Positions 1 to 6,604 of a stretch of 10,688 nt of DNA are shown piece by piece. The DNA is from Firmicutes bacterium UBA1768. Lineage in GTDB: Bacteria > Bacillota > Clostridia > Peptostreptococcales > Anaerovoracaceae. The stretch lies in NCBI GenBank assembly GCA_002315335.1, contig DCGW01000065.1, positions 1 through 10,688 of the forward strand, in the 5' to 3' direction. Position numbers and translations under genes: made by a program. Position 1 is the first letter of the stretch, and the number at the start of each line of letters is the position of its first letter. A model generated the notes under the pieces. The model was given only the letters and a program-made list of their open reading frames with translations, was not told where the DNA came from and made no database searches.

Positions 1-62
1 TCTATCGGTCTGCTTGATTTTTCCACATAGTCTTTTATGGAAAAATCAAGCAGACCGATAGA
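1..62. repeat. Perfect 25-bp inverted repeat at window edge
   Basis: Bases 1-25 are the exact reverse complement of bases 38-62, separated by a 12-nt loop (26-37). The left arm begins at the first base of the window, so the palindrome may extend further left. The right arm is coding sequence of the following gene and the left arm is its mirror copy. There is no U-tract after the stem, so it does not look like a terminator. A fold-back assembly or amplification artefact at a contig end is as likely as a genuine genomic palindrome. Confidence 0.9.
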
Positions 63-606
63 CGGAATAGAAATTGTTGACAGAATACTTAAAATTGTTA
101 AGCTGGGTGAAGAGCATATGCTTGACAGAGATAAGTACTTTATTACTCCGGCAACTGTATTTGTGGATAAGGAAGGAGAGCTTATGCTGGTGTATATTCC
201 TCACCAGGGTAAAAAAGAAAGATGCTTCTCCAAAGGAATGGCAGAGCTATGTGAAATGCTGTCTCAGAATTGTCCTGAGCAAAAGGCGGGATTGGACTCA
301 ATGAAAAGGGTGTTTGAAGAAAATGTTTGTGATACAAGAGAATGCATAAAGCATGTTTATCATTATAAGCTAATTGATTTTCCTAAGGCCTCAACGAACA
401 ATAAGGAGAGAGAAGGGAAGAATATTCCTAAAAAATATATTATTACTGCTGCAAGCTTTGTTCTGTTTATGGTAATATTCTGGTTTTCAGATCTGAATTA
501 CATCAACTTGGGTGGAATTTTTTTGATGCTTGCCGGGGCAAATGTGCTGATGTATACGTCAAAGCCTCGAGCAATCTCGTCTAAGACGGCAAAAGCTTTG
601 CCATAA
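37..606 (+). CDS. Membrane-anchored DUF6382-like protein, probably 5'-truncated
   Basis: The first ~95 residues resemble the DUF6382 domain that sits at the N-terminus of some Firmicutes membrane/FHA proteins: a helix, then a segment around 34-54 (YFITPATVFVDKEGELMLVY) matching the family's 'position where the residue is described, followed by strand' pattern. This is from memory of the family and is tentative. Two hydrophobic segments follow, at about 133-150 and 154-173. The usual DUF6382 protein has roughly 50 more residues before this point, and the only in-frame ATG (37) lies inside the edge inverted repeat, with no Shine-Dalgarno and a TAG at 28-30. The true start is therefore probably upstream and lost. 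No FHA domain follows, so the C-terminus may also be cut: the last ~13 residues (PRAISSKTAKALP) overlap a protein-like antisense reading frame. Function unknown. Confidence 0.5.
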   Translation: MEKSSRPIDGIEIVDRILKIVKLGEEHMLDRDKYFITPATVFVDKEGELMLVYIPHQGKKERCFSKGMAELCEMLSQNCPEQKAGLDSMKRVFEENVCDTRECIKHVYHYKLIDFPKASTNNKEREGKNIPKKYIITAASFVLFMVIFWFSDLNYINLGGIFLMLAGANVLMYTSKPRAISSKTAKALP

Positions 607-698
607 AACACAATCGGTTGACCATTCGATTGAACAACAATTTTGCCAACCTTTACTTGACACATACGGAAATGACTGTAATCAAATAACAACTTCAT
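498..698 (-). other. Possible antisense gene remnant (about 555-698)
   Basis: On the minus strand, from an ATG at 698-696 to about 555, the translation reads like a genuine protein N-terminus (MCQVKVGKIVVQSNGQPIVF and then YGKAFAVLDEIARGFDVY), with well-spaced hydrophobic and charged residues. Beyond about 555 the frame runs into the antisense of the membrane segments of the previous gene and loses this character. I do not recognise the family. There is no convincing Shine-Dalgarno upstream of the minus-strand ATG. It could be the 5' fragment of a mobile-element gene that landed at the end of the neighbouring gene, or simply a chance frame. Confidence 0.2.
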
Positions 699-744
699 AT
701 TATTGTCTTGTTGTGGTAGAATTACAGCAAAGGAGTTGATTTTT

Positions 745-1074
745 ATGAAACTACAGGACAGATTTCCAAAAAACTGGAGCTTTTGCAGCCATATGGCATT
801 GATTGGAGCCGTTTATTCATTTGTTTATGCAGCATCAAACCTTCTGTGTTTTCTGGCTTCAGCAAGAAAAAAACAAAAGGCTGTTTCTTCAAAGAAGAGC
901 ATCATTCCTATGAAGTCGGGTGCTGTTTCAAAACTCAGAAGAAGCTTCGTATGCGGTTATGTGAAAAACCCGCCTAAGTCATGCAAAGTCTTGAACGTAA
1001 TAATCACTGCTATGCTGGCTATTGATATCGCTTCTTTTCCGTTGGTAAAGAAGATTATAGAAAAAGATTGGTAA
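745..1074 (+). CDS. Small two-helix membrane protein, function unknown
   Basis: This is a 109-residue protein starting at the ATG at 745, which has a good ribosome binding site (AAAGGAG at 729-735). The longer frame from 703 lacks one and is not preferred. Two hydrophobic segments lie at about residues 16-39 (SHMALIGAVYSFVYAASNLL and on) and 82-102. Between them is a strongly basic loop (RKKQKAVSSKKS, 41-52) that should be cytoplasmic under the positive-inside rule, giving a hairpin with both ends outside. Cysteines are at 14, 35, 70 and 80, with no recognisable metal motif. I do not recognise the family. It ends 15 bases before rarA, which suggests co-transcription, but the context does not reveal a role. 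Confidence 0.6.
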   Translation: MKLQDRFPKNWSFCSHMALIGAVYSFVYAASNLLCFLASARKKQKAVSSKKSIIPMKSGAVSKLRRSFVCGYVKNPPKSCKVLNVIITAMLAIDIASFPLVKKIIEKDW

Positions 1075-1089
1075 CAGGCGGAGGTTATT

Positions 1090-2361
1090 ATGATACCCCT
1101 TTCCACGGCAATGAGACCTTCCACTCTGGATGACTTTTGCGGACAGCAGCAGTTCATGTATGAGGGGTCTCTACTGTACAACGCAATAAAAAATAAAAAG
1201 CTTGAGTCTGCGGTTTTTTTCGGACCGTCAGGCACAGGGAAGACAAGCCTTGCGAGAATAATTGCAAAGGAGATGGATGCTGACTTTCACGAGCTGAATG
1301 CCTCTGTAGACGGAATCAAAGAACTCAAGGCAATAATTGACAGGGCCGACAATCCGTTTTTGGGGCTAAAGGGCACCACTCCATATGTATATATTGACGA
1401 AATTCACAGGTGGAATAAGCTGCAGCAGGACACAATGCTCAGGTGCATAGAAGAAGGAACCATAAGAGTTATTTGCAGTACGACGGAGAATCCGTATTTT
1501 GCTGTAAATAATGCTGTGCTGAGCAGAATAAGGGCAATATATGAATTTCTTCCGTTAGGCACGGATGATGTGGTTGAAATACTAAAACGGGCGCTCTCAG
1601 ATAAGGAAAGAGGCGTCGGAAAGCTCAACATCACCGCATCTGATAATTTGCTGGAATTCATTGCTGACCACTGCAGAGGTGATGCGAGGTCGGCGCTCGA
1701 TACTCTCGGATTTATTTGTGAAAACATACCTATGAACTCAGAGATAACTCCGGAGCAGGTGGGAGAAGCCCTTCAGACTCCTATGAATTTCTTCGACAGA
1801 AAAGAAGATAGATACAACCTGTTGTCTGCACTTCAGAAGTCTATCAGAGGAAGCGACCCAAATGCAGCTGTGCACTATACTGCAAAGCTGATAGACGGAG
1901 GAGCGGATGTGATGACTATTGGAAGACGTCTGATGGTTATTGCCAGCGAGGATGTGGGAATGGCATATCCGACGGCTATTACAATAGTAACCTCATGCGT
2001 CCAGGCAGCAAATATGGTTGGCTTGCCCGAAGCACGGATAATGTTAGGTCAGGCTGCTGTATTATTAGCCTCCTGTCCAAAATCAAATACGGCAATTACT
2101 GCTATTGACGAGGCTCTTTCTGATGTCAAAACGAGAAGAATAGATGACGTGCCGCTTCATTTGAAGGATGCGCATTACGGTGGAGCAAAGGACAGAGGCA
2201 TAGGAATTGATTATAAATATCCTCATGATTTCGGCGGCTTTGTGGATCAACAGTACTTGCCTGATGACCTGTATCGCGAGGGCAGGAAATACTACCGCCC
2301 GGGAGAAAACGGAAAAGAAGGAGCGTTTAAGCGCTATCTGGAATCTATATGGAAAGAATAA
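1090..2361 (+). CDS. rarA: Replication-associated recombination protein A (RarA/MgsA), AAA+ ATPase
   Basis: RarA (MgsA, eukaryotic WRNIP1) is a clamp-loader-like AAA+ ATPase that acts at stalled replication forks. The 423 residues match the family's usual length. Visible in order: an N-terminal MRPSTLDDFCGQQ segment (8-20) typical of the family; Walker A GPSGTGKT (45-52); Walker B with the DEIH box (YVYIDEIH, 99-106); sensor 1 CSTTENP (129-135); arginine finger in SRIR (145-148); sensor 2 GDARSALDTL (197-206). The C-terminal MgsA tetramerisation region contains ASEDVGMAYP (285-294) and YKYPHDFGGFVDQQYLP (375-391). All ATPase residues are present, so the protein should be active. The start has a strong site (GGCGGAGG, 1078-1085). 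The gene follows the small membrane protein by 15 bases and overlaps ispH-rpsA by 13, so the three are probably one transcript with translational coupling into ispH. Confidence 0.95.
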   Translation: MIPLSTAMRPSTLDDFCGQQQFMYEGSLLYNAIKNKKLESAVFFGPSGTGKTSLARIIAKEMDADFHELNASVDGIKELKAIIDRADNPFLGLKGTTPYVYIDEIHRWNKLQQDTMLRCIEEGTIRVICSTTENPYFAVNNAVLSRIRAIYEFLPLGTDDVVEILKRALSDKERGVGKLNITASDNLLEFIADHCRGDARSALDTLGFICENIPMNSEITPEQVGEALQTPMNFFDRKEDRYNLLSALQKSIRGSDPNAAVHYTAKLIDGGADVMTIGRRLMVIASEDVGMAYPTAITIVTSCVQAANMVGLPEARIMLGQAAVLLASCPKSNTAITAIDEALSDVKTRRIDDVPLHLKDAHYGGAKDRGIGIDYKYPHDFGGFVDQQYLPDDLYREGRKYYRPGENGKEGAFKRYLESIWKE

Positions 2362-4610
2362 TATTAGCTCGAAACTCAGGCTTTTGTTACGGAGTTAAGA
2401 GAGCTGTTGACAGAACTGAAGAACTCATAGAAGAGAATAGATGCGGAAAAAGCTGTTCGGCTTCAGAACAAAACAAAACAACAAATGAAAGGACCGAAAG
2501 CACAAGGAATATTTTCACCTATGGTTCGTTAATACATAATGAGATTGTTGTAAACAGGCTTAGAGAAGCCGGGGTTGTGAGCTGTGAGGATATTGACAGT
2601 ATCCCGAGGGGCTCAATACTTGTTATCAGATCGCACGGAGTGCCGGAGGCTGTTTACAAGGAAGCCGAAGCGGCTGGGATTATTATCGAGGATGTAACCT
2701 GCCCGTTTGTGGCAAGAATTCACGACATAGTCAGGCAAGAATCTGAGGCTGGGAAACAGATTATAATAGTTGGAGATGAAACTCATCCAGAGGTAAAAGG
2801 TATTATCGGTTGGTGTCGCGGGGATTATATCTGTGCCAAAAATGCAGAAGAACTAAAGACAAAGCTTCTGCTCCAGAAAAACCCGAGCCGGGACCACTCG
2901 AAAAACAAGTCTAATACTTGTGTTGAAGGCGAAGCCGAAGGCCTGTCGGAAAACCTACCGAAGCTATTCCCGAGAAACGAAGCGGGTGCCGCCGAAAGAA
3001 AAGCAGGTACCGCCGAAAATTCAGGGCAAAAGCCATTATCTACAACAATAGAAAACACCTCTACCTCGTGGGAAATAAGCCCTATAGCAATAGTAGCACA
3101 GACTACGATTAAGACTGAGGACTTCTTGGAAGCTGTGGACTATATGAAGAGAATAAACCCGCAGGTTTCAGACTTTAACACCATATGCTCTGCTACTCGC
3201 GAACGGCAGAAGGGGTGTGAAGAGACTTCTGTTGAGAGCGATTTAATGCTGGTAATCGGAAGCAGAAACAGCTCCAATACCATGAAATTATTGGATATCG
3301 CGAAAAAAAACTGCAAAAAGTCCTATTTAATTGAAATATTACAAGATTTACCATTGAAAGAAATAGAAAAATGCGGTACAATAGGAGTCGCAGCGGGTGC
3401 ATCTGCGCCCGAATGTATAATTAAGGAGGTTATTTCTACTATGAGTGAGTTAATCACTGAAAACATCCAGGAAAACATGGGCATGGCCGAATACATGGAT
3501 GCCATCGAAAAATCATTAAGATTACCTGGAAGAGGAGAAATCGTTACTGGAACAATTTTCTCAGTAAACGACAGACAGATTGTTGTAGACTTAGGTCACA
3601 AAAAGGACGGAATCGTTCCAAAGGATGAAGTTTCACTTGAACCTGGACAGTCTCTCAAGGACGCGTTCAATGTTGGAGATGAGATTGAAGCTAAGGTTTT
3701 AAAAACTAAGGATGATGATGGTAATATCTTATTATCACTTAAAAAGTTAGAAGTCAATGCGCAGTGGAAAGAAGTAAACGATGCGCTTGAAGATAAAACA
3801 TTAGTAACAGTTAAGGTAACAAACAAGGTAAAGGGCGGCGTTATCGCAGCTTATAAGGAAGTTTCAGGTTTCATTCCACTTTCACAGCTTTCTGACAAGT
3901 TCACAGAAGATGTTGATGCTTTCATCGGTCAGGAAATCCCTGTAAGAGTTATCCAGACTAACCCTAAGAGAAACAGAGCCGTATTCTCACACAGAGTTGT
4001 TATCTTAGAAGAAAAAGCAAAGAAGACAGAAGCATTCTGGAACTCAATTGAAATCGGCGACATCGTTGACGGTACAGTAAAGAGATTCACAGATTATGGT
4101 GCATTTGTTGACATAGGCGGAGTTGATGGACTCCTTCACATTTCAGAGATTTCATGGGGAAAGATCAGAAAGCCTCAGGATGTTCTCGAATTAGAACAGC
4201 CTATCAAGGTTAAGATTCTCTCAATGAATAAGGAAAAGGGAAAGATTTCTCTCGGCTTAAAGCAGACTATTCCTGAACCATGGGCTAACATCGACAGTAA
4301 GTATCAGGTTGGCGATATCATCGTTGGTAAGGTAGTACAGCTTAAGGAATATGGTGCATTCATCGAAATCGAACCAGGTCTTGACGGTCTCGTTCATATT
4401 TCGGAAATCGCATACAAGAGAGTTGCAAGTCCTGCAGACGAACTGGAAATCGGCCAGAACGTAAATGCAAAGATTCTCGACATCGATGCAGATAAGAAGA
4501 GAATAAGCCTTTCAATTAAGGAAACTATTGAAAAGCCATTAGTAAGCGAAGACGAAGCTGAAGAAGCTCCTGCTGAAGAAGCTCAGGCTGAAGCTCCTGC
4601 TGAAGAATAA
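2349..4610 (+). CDS. ispH-rpsA: IspH (LytB) HMBPP reductase fused to 30S ribosomal protein S1
   Basis: This is a 753-residue fusion. Residues 1 to ~364 are IspH, the [4Fe-4S] enzyme that makes IPP and DMAPP in the last step of the MEP isoprenoid pathway. Cluster cysteines are C13 (GFCYG), C118 (VTCP) and C280 (NTICS). Active-site residues H63, H96, H146 and E148 (THPEV), QTT (251-253), SSN (308-310) and S352 are all present. Two low-complexity inserts (about 32-53 and 176-243) interrupt the fold. Residues ~365-753 carry four S1 RNA-binding domains, at about 395-465, 482-553, 567-637 and 653-724, and an acidic Ala/Glu-rich tail (732-753). IspH-S1 fusions are known in Clostridia. The start is a typical IspH N-terminus (MERIILARNSGFCYGV) but its Shine-Dalgarno is weak, fitting coupling to rarA, whose stop overlaps. 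An internal promoter and ribosome binding site could also express S1 alone from Met365. Confidence 0.95.
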   Translation: MERIILARNSGFCYGVKRAVDRTEELIEENRCGKSCSASEQNKTTNERTESTRNIFTYGSLIHNEIVVNRLREAGVVSCEDIDSIPRGSILVIRSHGVPEAVYKEAEAAGIIIEDVTCPFVARIHDIVRQESEAGKQIIIVGDETHPEVKGIIGWCRGDYICAKNAEELKTKLLLQKNPSRDHSKNKSNTCVEGEAEGLSENLPKLFPRNEAGAAERKAGTAENSGQKPLSTTIENTSTSWEISPIAIVAQTTIKTEDFLEAVDYMKRINPQVSDFNTICSATRERQKGCEETSVESDLMLVIGSRNSSNTMKLLDIAKKNCKKSYLIEILQDLPLKEIEKCGTIGVAAGASAPECIIKEVISTMSELITENIQENMGMAEYMDAIEKSLRLPGRGEIVTGTIFSVNDRQIVVDLGHKKDGIVPKDEVSLEPGQSLKDAFNVGDEIEAKVLKTKDDDGNILLSLKKLEVNAQWKEVNDALEDKTLVTVKVTNKVKGGVIAAYKEVSGFIPLSQLSDKFTEDVDAFIGQEIPVRVIQTNPKRNRAVFSHRVVILEEKAKKTEAFWNSIEIGDIVDGTVKRFTDYGAFVDIGGVDGLLHISEISWGKIRKPQDVLELEQPIKVKILSMNKEKGKISLGLKQTIPEPWANIDSKYQVGDIIVGKVVQLKEYGAFIEIEPGLDGLVHISEIAYKRVASPADELEIGQNVNAKILDIDADKKRISLSIKETIEKPLVSEDEAEEAPAEEAQAEAPAEE
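2982..3023 (+). repeat. Imperfect 21-bp tandem repeat in the IspH insert
   Basis: Two adjacent 21-base units (2982-3002 and 3003-3023) begin GCGGGTGCCGCCGAAA and GCAGGTACCGCCGAAA, agreeing at 14 of those 16 positions and less well after that. They encode AGAAERK and AGTAENS in the larger low-complexity insert of IspH. Further CCGAAG motifs at about 2936 and 2958 suggest the insert grew by small in-frame duplications. Confidence 0.55.
3354..3382 (+). promoter_or_regulatory. Internal sigma-A-type promoter for the S1 half
   Basis: TTGAAA (3354-3359) and TACAAT (3377-3382) are separated by exactly 17 bases, with one mismatch each to TTGACA and TATAAT. They lie in the 3' end of the ispH coding part. 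A start near 3389 would leave a ~50-nt leader before the strong ribosome binding site at 3423. The match is seen in the sequence; promoter activity is inferred. Confidence 0.6.
3423..3443 (+). promoter_or_regulatory. Internal ribosome binding site and ATG for free S1
   Basis: AAGGAGGT (3423-3430) is an almost perfect anti-SD complement placed 10 bases before an in-frame ATG (3441-3443) at the exact IspH/S1 junction. Initiation here would give a 389-residue S1 protein beginning MSELITENIQENMG. This is a stronger site than that of the full-length start at 2349, so free S1 could be the major product of the gene. Confidence 0.75.
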
Positions 4611-4664
4611 TTCTCAAAATAACCCGAGTCTGACGGGCAAAACGGATATTATTTCCGCATTTTT

Positions 4665-4703
4665 CGGCATGGTCGCTATTTCGCGGCTATGCCGTTTGTG
4701 TTT
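4665..4703 (+). terminator. Intrinsic terminator after ispH-rpsA
   Basis: CGGCATGGTCGC (4665-4676) pairs with GCGGCTATGCCG (4683-4694) over 12 base pairs, including two G-U wobbles, around a 6-nt loop (TATTTC). An imperfect T-rich run (TTTGTGTTT, 4695-4703) follows. It sits 54 bases after the rpsA stop. Because the U-tract is interrupted, some read-through into the next gene is possible. Confidence 0.7.
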
Positions 4704-4730
4704 CAGGCAAAAACTTTTTCGGAGGCAGTA

Positions 4731-5294
4731 ATGAACATAGTAGAAAAATCAATTAAATTTGCGGCAGAAAAATATGACGGAAAGCTCAAACCGGGTTCTA
4801 AGGTGCCCTTTATTGTAAATGTTGTTGAGAGAGTCGTTCAGATGTCATATGTCAATCCGGATGATACGGATATGATGGCCGCTGCTGCTTTGTTTAAAAT
4901 AACGCTCAATACAGATGCGACCTTTGAAGAAATAGAAGCAGAGTTCGGAGAAAGAATAAAGAACATACTTATCAGCGCACAAACCTCGGAATACAGCGAT
5001 TTTGACAAGACTGTGAGTGAGGAAGCGCTGATGAGAGAGGTTGAAGGAATAAGAAAGCTCCCTCTTAAGGTGAAGATGCTGATTTTAGCAGAAAAACTCG
5101 CGGCAATAAAGTCGCTTCAGAGAGATTTCTGCGAATACAGAGAGGAAGTATTTTCAAGACTTCAGTGCAAGGATCCGCAGGCTCTTGCAAAGTATTATTA
5201 CGGAATTGCGGACACCTTCCATGAGTTTGAAGAATACGATGCTTTTACCGACTTCAACAGAAGCATAGCTCAGCTATTTGTTGCGTACAGATAA
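4731..5294 (+). CDS. HD-fold protein related to (p)ppGpp hydrolases, catalytic residues lost
   Basis: This is a 187-residue protein. Start 4731 is chosen for its GGAGG at 4721-4725; the upstream in-frame ATG at 4689 lies in the terminator stem. Residues 8-80 follow the MESH1/SpoT-type HD domain closely: FAAEKYDGKLKPGSKVPFIV where the family has an A-A-x-x-H-x-G-Q-x-R pattern, then AAALFKITLNTDATFEEIEA where the family has AALLHD-x-V-E-D-T-x-x-T-x-x-E-I. KMLILAEKLAAIKSL (114-128) matches the VKLADKLxNL helix. The metal and catalytic positions are replaced: N30 for the first His, F55-K56 for His-Asp, L59-N60 for Glu-Asp, E121 for the final Asp. It is therefore unlikely to hydrolyse (p)ppGpp. 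A structural, nucleotide-binding or regulatory role is possible but unproven. It probably shares a transcript with the YkvI-like gene 53 bases downstream. Confidence 0.7.
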   Translation: MNIVEKSIKFAAEKYDGKLKPGSKVPFIVNVVERVVQMSYVNPDDTDMMAAAALFKITLNTDATFEEIEAEFGERIKNILISAQTSEYSDFDKTVSEEALMREVEGIRKLPLKVKMLILAEKLAAIKSLQRDFCEYREEVFSRLQCKDPQALAKYYYGIADTFHEFEEYDAFTDFNRSIAQLFVAYR

Positions 5295-5347
5295 TTTCAT
5301 TGTTCTACCCGAGAAGCGGGCAAATTATTATACTAATGGGAGGAAAA

Positions 5348-6424
5348 ATGAAAAACAGAGTTTCGCCATGGGCGACAGGCTTTATGATAATCGGTGCACT
5401 ATGCGGTGCCTCATTTGCTTCGGGCCAGGAAATTCTAAAATTCTTTTGCAGTTATGGAAAAACAGCCTTCGTAGCTTTTCCGATTTGTTTCCTATTATAC
5501 TTATCATTGGGAAGAGTAGCTTTCTACATAAGCAGAAAGAGAAATACAGATAAAATCGAAGAAATTGTGGCACCCTCTGACAACAGATATGTAAAGCTTC
5601 TTTGTCAGATAGTGGTTTTATTCTGTTTCTTTGTAATAATGACATCGCTGTTAGCAGCAGGAGATGCCGTTTCGGTTGAAAGGCTCGGTATTCCAAAGGG
5701 AATTGGCGGACTTGTGATAACAGTCCTCGTTATCCTTACAAATATAGTAGGACTCAGGGGTATCCAAAAGGTTGTCCCGAAGGTCGTTCCCATAATTGTC
5801 GCGATGATGCTTACGACAACTATTCTGGTTCCGACAACCACTGATAGAGTGGAGTTTAGCGACCCGACTGTATTCAGCAGTCCGCTTGCACCTATGTGGA
5901 TAATTGGAGCGATATTATATCTGTCGTATAATTTTCTGGCATCTATTCCGGTAATCAGCACATTGCCGAAGGAACCTGAAGAAGTGTCATCCTCTAAAAA
6001 AGGTATGCTCATAGGCTTTGGCGGAATTTGCATTATGGGCATTCTGATCAGCATTACAATTTTAATGGATGTCGGAAATGCAGGTCAGTACGAGCTTCCT
6101 ATGGTATATCTTGCAGGAAAGGTTTCGCCTATACTGGCAATCGCGTATTCCTGTATTCTTGTAATTGCAATATATTGTTCTTCTTCAAACTGCCTGTTTG
6201 CACTGACAAAGGGCCTTCGCGAGGATAAGAAGCTGAGAAGAATATTGATTATAATTGCGGTTGGAATGATTGAGTATTTCATATCTCTTGCGGGCTTCTC
6301 CACCTTGGTGACATATGTTTCACCGGTAATGGGGTATTCGTGCATCATAGTATTGGTTTTGCTGATTATTTCCTTTGCAATGGAAAGGTTTTCAGGCGAA
6401 AGTCAGGACGATATCGAAATATAG
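5348..6424 (+). CDS. YkvI-family multi-pass membrane protein (APC superfamily-like)
   Basis: This is a 358-residue, very hydrophobic protein with about ten predicted transmembrane segments. The first (residues 9-24) carries GASFASGQEILKFF (20-33), the hallmark of the YkvI family (COG3949), whose usual form is GAGFASGQE and which is distantly related to APC-type amino-acid transporters with a broken first helix. A second conserved stretch is SYNFLASIPVIS (193-204). The substrate is unknown for the family, so transport is inferred from fold only. Start 5348 is chosen for GGGAGG at 5338-5343; the longer frame from 5300 would include non-hydrophobic residues and has no such site. It ends with an acidic tail (GESQDDIEI). 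Its upstream neighbour ends 53 bases before it. Length agrees with YkvI proteins and nothing looks broken. Confidence 0.85.
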   Translation: MKNRVSPWATGFMIIGALCGASFASGQEILKFFCSYGKTAFVAFPICFLLYLSLGRVAFYISRKRNTDKIEEIVAPSDNRYVKLLCQIVVLFCFFVIMTSLLAAGDAVSVERLGIPKGIGGLVITVLVILTNIVGLRGIQKVVPKVVPIIVAMMLTTTILVPTTTDRVEFSDPTVFSSPLAPMWIIGAILYLSYNFLASIPVISTLPKEPEEVSSSKKGMLIGFGGICIMGILISITILMDVGNAGQYELPMVYLAGKVSPILAIAYSCILVIAIYCSSSNCLFALTKGLREDKKLRRILIIIAVGMIEYFISLAGFSTLVTYVSPVMGYSCIIVLVLLIISFAMERFSGESQDDIEI

Positions 6425-6447
6425 GCAAAAAAGACGGCTATTTTTAT

Positions 6448-6485
6448 CAATATTTTTTTACAGAACAAAAAAATATTGCTTTTTA
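6448..6485 (+). terminator. AT-rich stem-loop after the YkvI-like gene
   Basis: CAATATTTTTTT (6448-6459) pairs perfectly with AAAAAAATATTG (6467-6478) around a 7-nt loop, and CTTTTTAA follows. It lies 24 bases beyond the stop codon. The stem is nearly all A-T, so termination would be weak or bidirectional. Its right arm touches the -35 region of the putative hydrogenase promoter. Confidence 0.35.
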
Positions 6486-6504
6486 ATGCAAAAAATGGTA
6501 TCAT
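6476..6504 (+). promoter_or_regulatory. Putative extended -10 promoter of the hydrogenase operon
   Basis: TGGTATCAT (6496-6504) is an extended -10 element (TGn followed by TATCAT, one mismatch to TATAAT). TTGCTT (6476-6481) is 17 bases upstream and keeps the TTG core of the -35 box. Transcription would start near 6511, about 143 bases before the hydC start codon. Activity is inferred from sequence match. Confidence 0.5.
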
Positions 6505-6556
6505 AAACAAGTCACAACAAGAAAATTGTTAAAATAAACGAATATTTTGAAAGAGC

Positions 6557-6589
6557 GCGTGGGAGTCGTCTGATTTCCAACGCTTTTTT
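6557..6589 (+). terminator. Intrinsic terminator in the hydrogenase leader (attenuator or sRNA end)
   Basis: GCGTGGGA (6557-6564) pairs with TCCAACGC (6576-6583) over seven pairs with one internal G/A mismatch, around a loop of about 11 nt. Six T's (6584-6589) follow directly. It lies downstream of the putative promoter and upstream of the Rex-like site and hydC. It would therefore stop transcripts from that promoter after about 80 nt unless antiterminated. Two small A-T hairpins precede it (6516-6530 and 6531-6548). I could not match the leader to a known riboswitch. Confidence 0.6.
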
Positions 6590-6604
6590 CGTAATAGGGA
6601 AAAA

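Noticed and set aside
657..662. Perfect -35-like TTGACA in the gap before 745
   Set aside because: No acceptable -10 box lies 16-18 bases downstream; a TAGAAT at 717-722 would place the transcript start on the ribosome binding site.
703..744. Upstream start at 703 for the small membrane protein
   Set aside because: The extra residues have no ribosome binding site and precede the clear AAAGGAG that serves the ATG at 745.
4689..4730. Upstream ATG at 4689 for the HD-fold gene
   Set aside because: It lies in the right arm of the rpsA terminator stem and has no Shine-Dalgarno; the ATG at 4731 has GGAGG at good spacing and fits the family N-terminus.
5308..5320. Short CCCG/CGGG hairpin before the YkvI-like gene
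   Set aside because: It has a stem of only four base pairs and no U-tract, and partial -10 matches nearby (TATACT at 5329) have no -35 at proper spacing.
5605..6054. 149-codon open frame on the minus strand within the YkvI-like gene
   Set aside because: It is antisense to a well-supported membrane protein, has low-complexity composition and no ribosome binding site; it is a shadow frame.
6526..6542. Second Rex operator
   Set aside because: Only the left half (TTGTTAA) matches; the right half matches at no more than three of seven positions in any register.
6511..6590. Known riboswitch (including guanidine-II because of an ACGA loop) in the hydrogenase leader
   Set aside because: The ACGA-containing loop at 6537-6542 is closed by a weak A-T stem, and the tandem architecture and conserved flanks of that class are absent.
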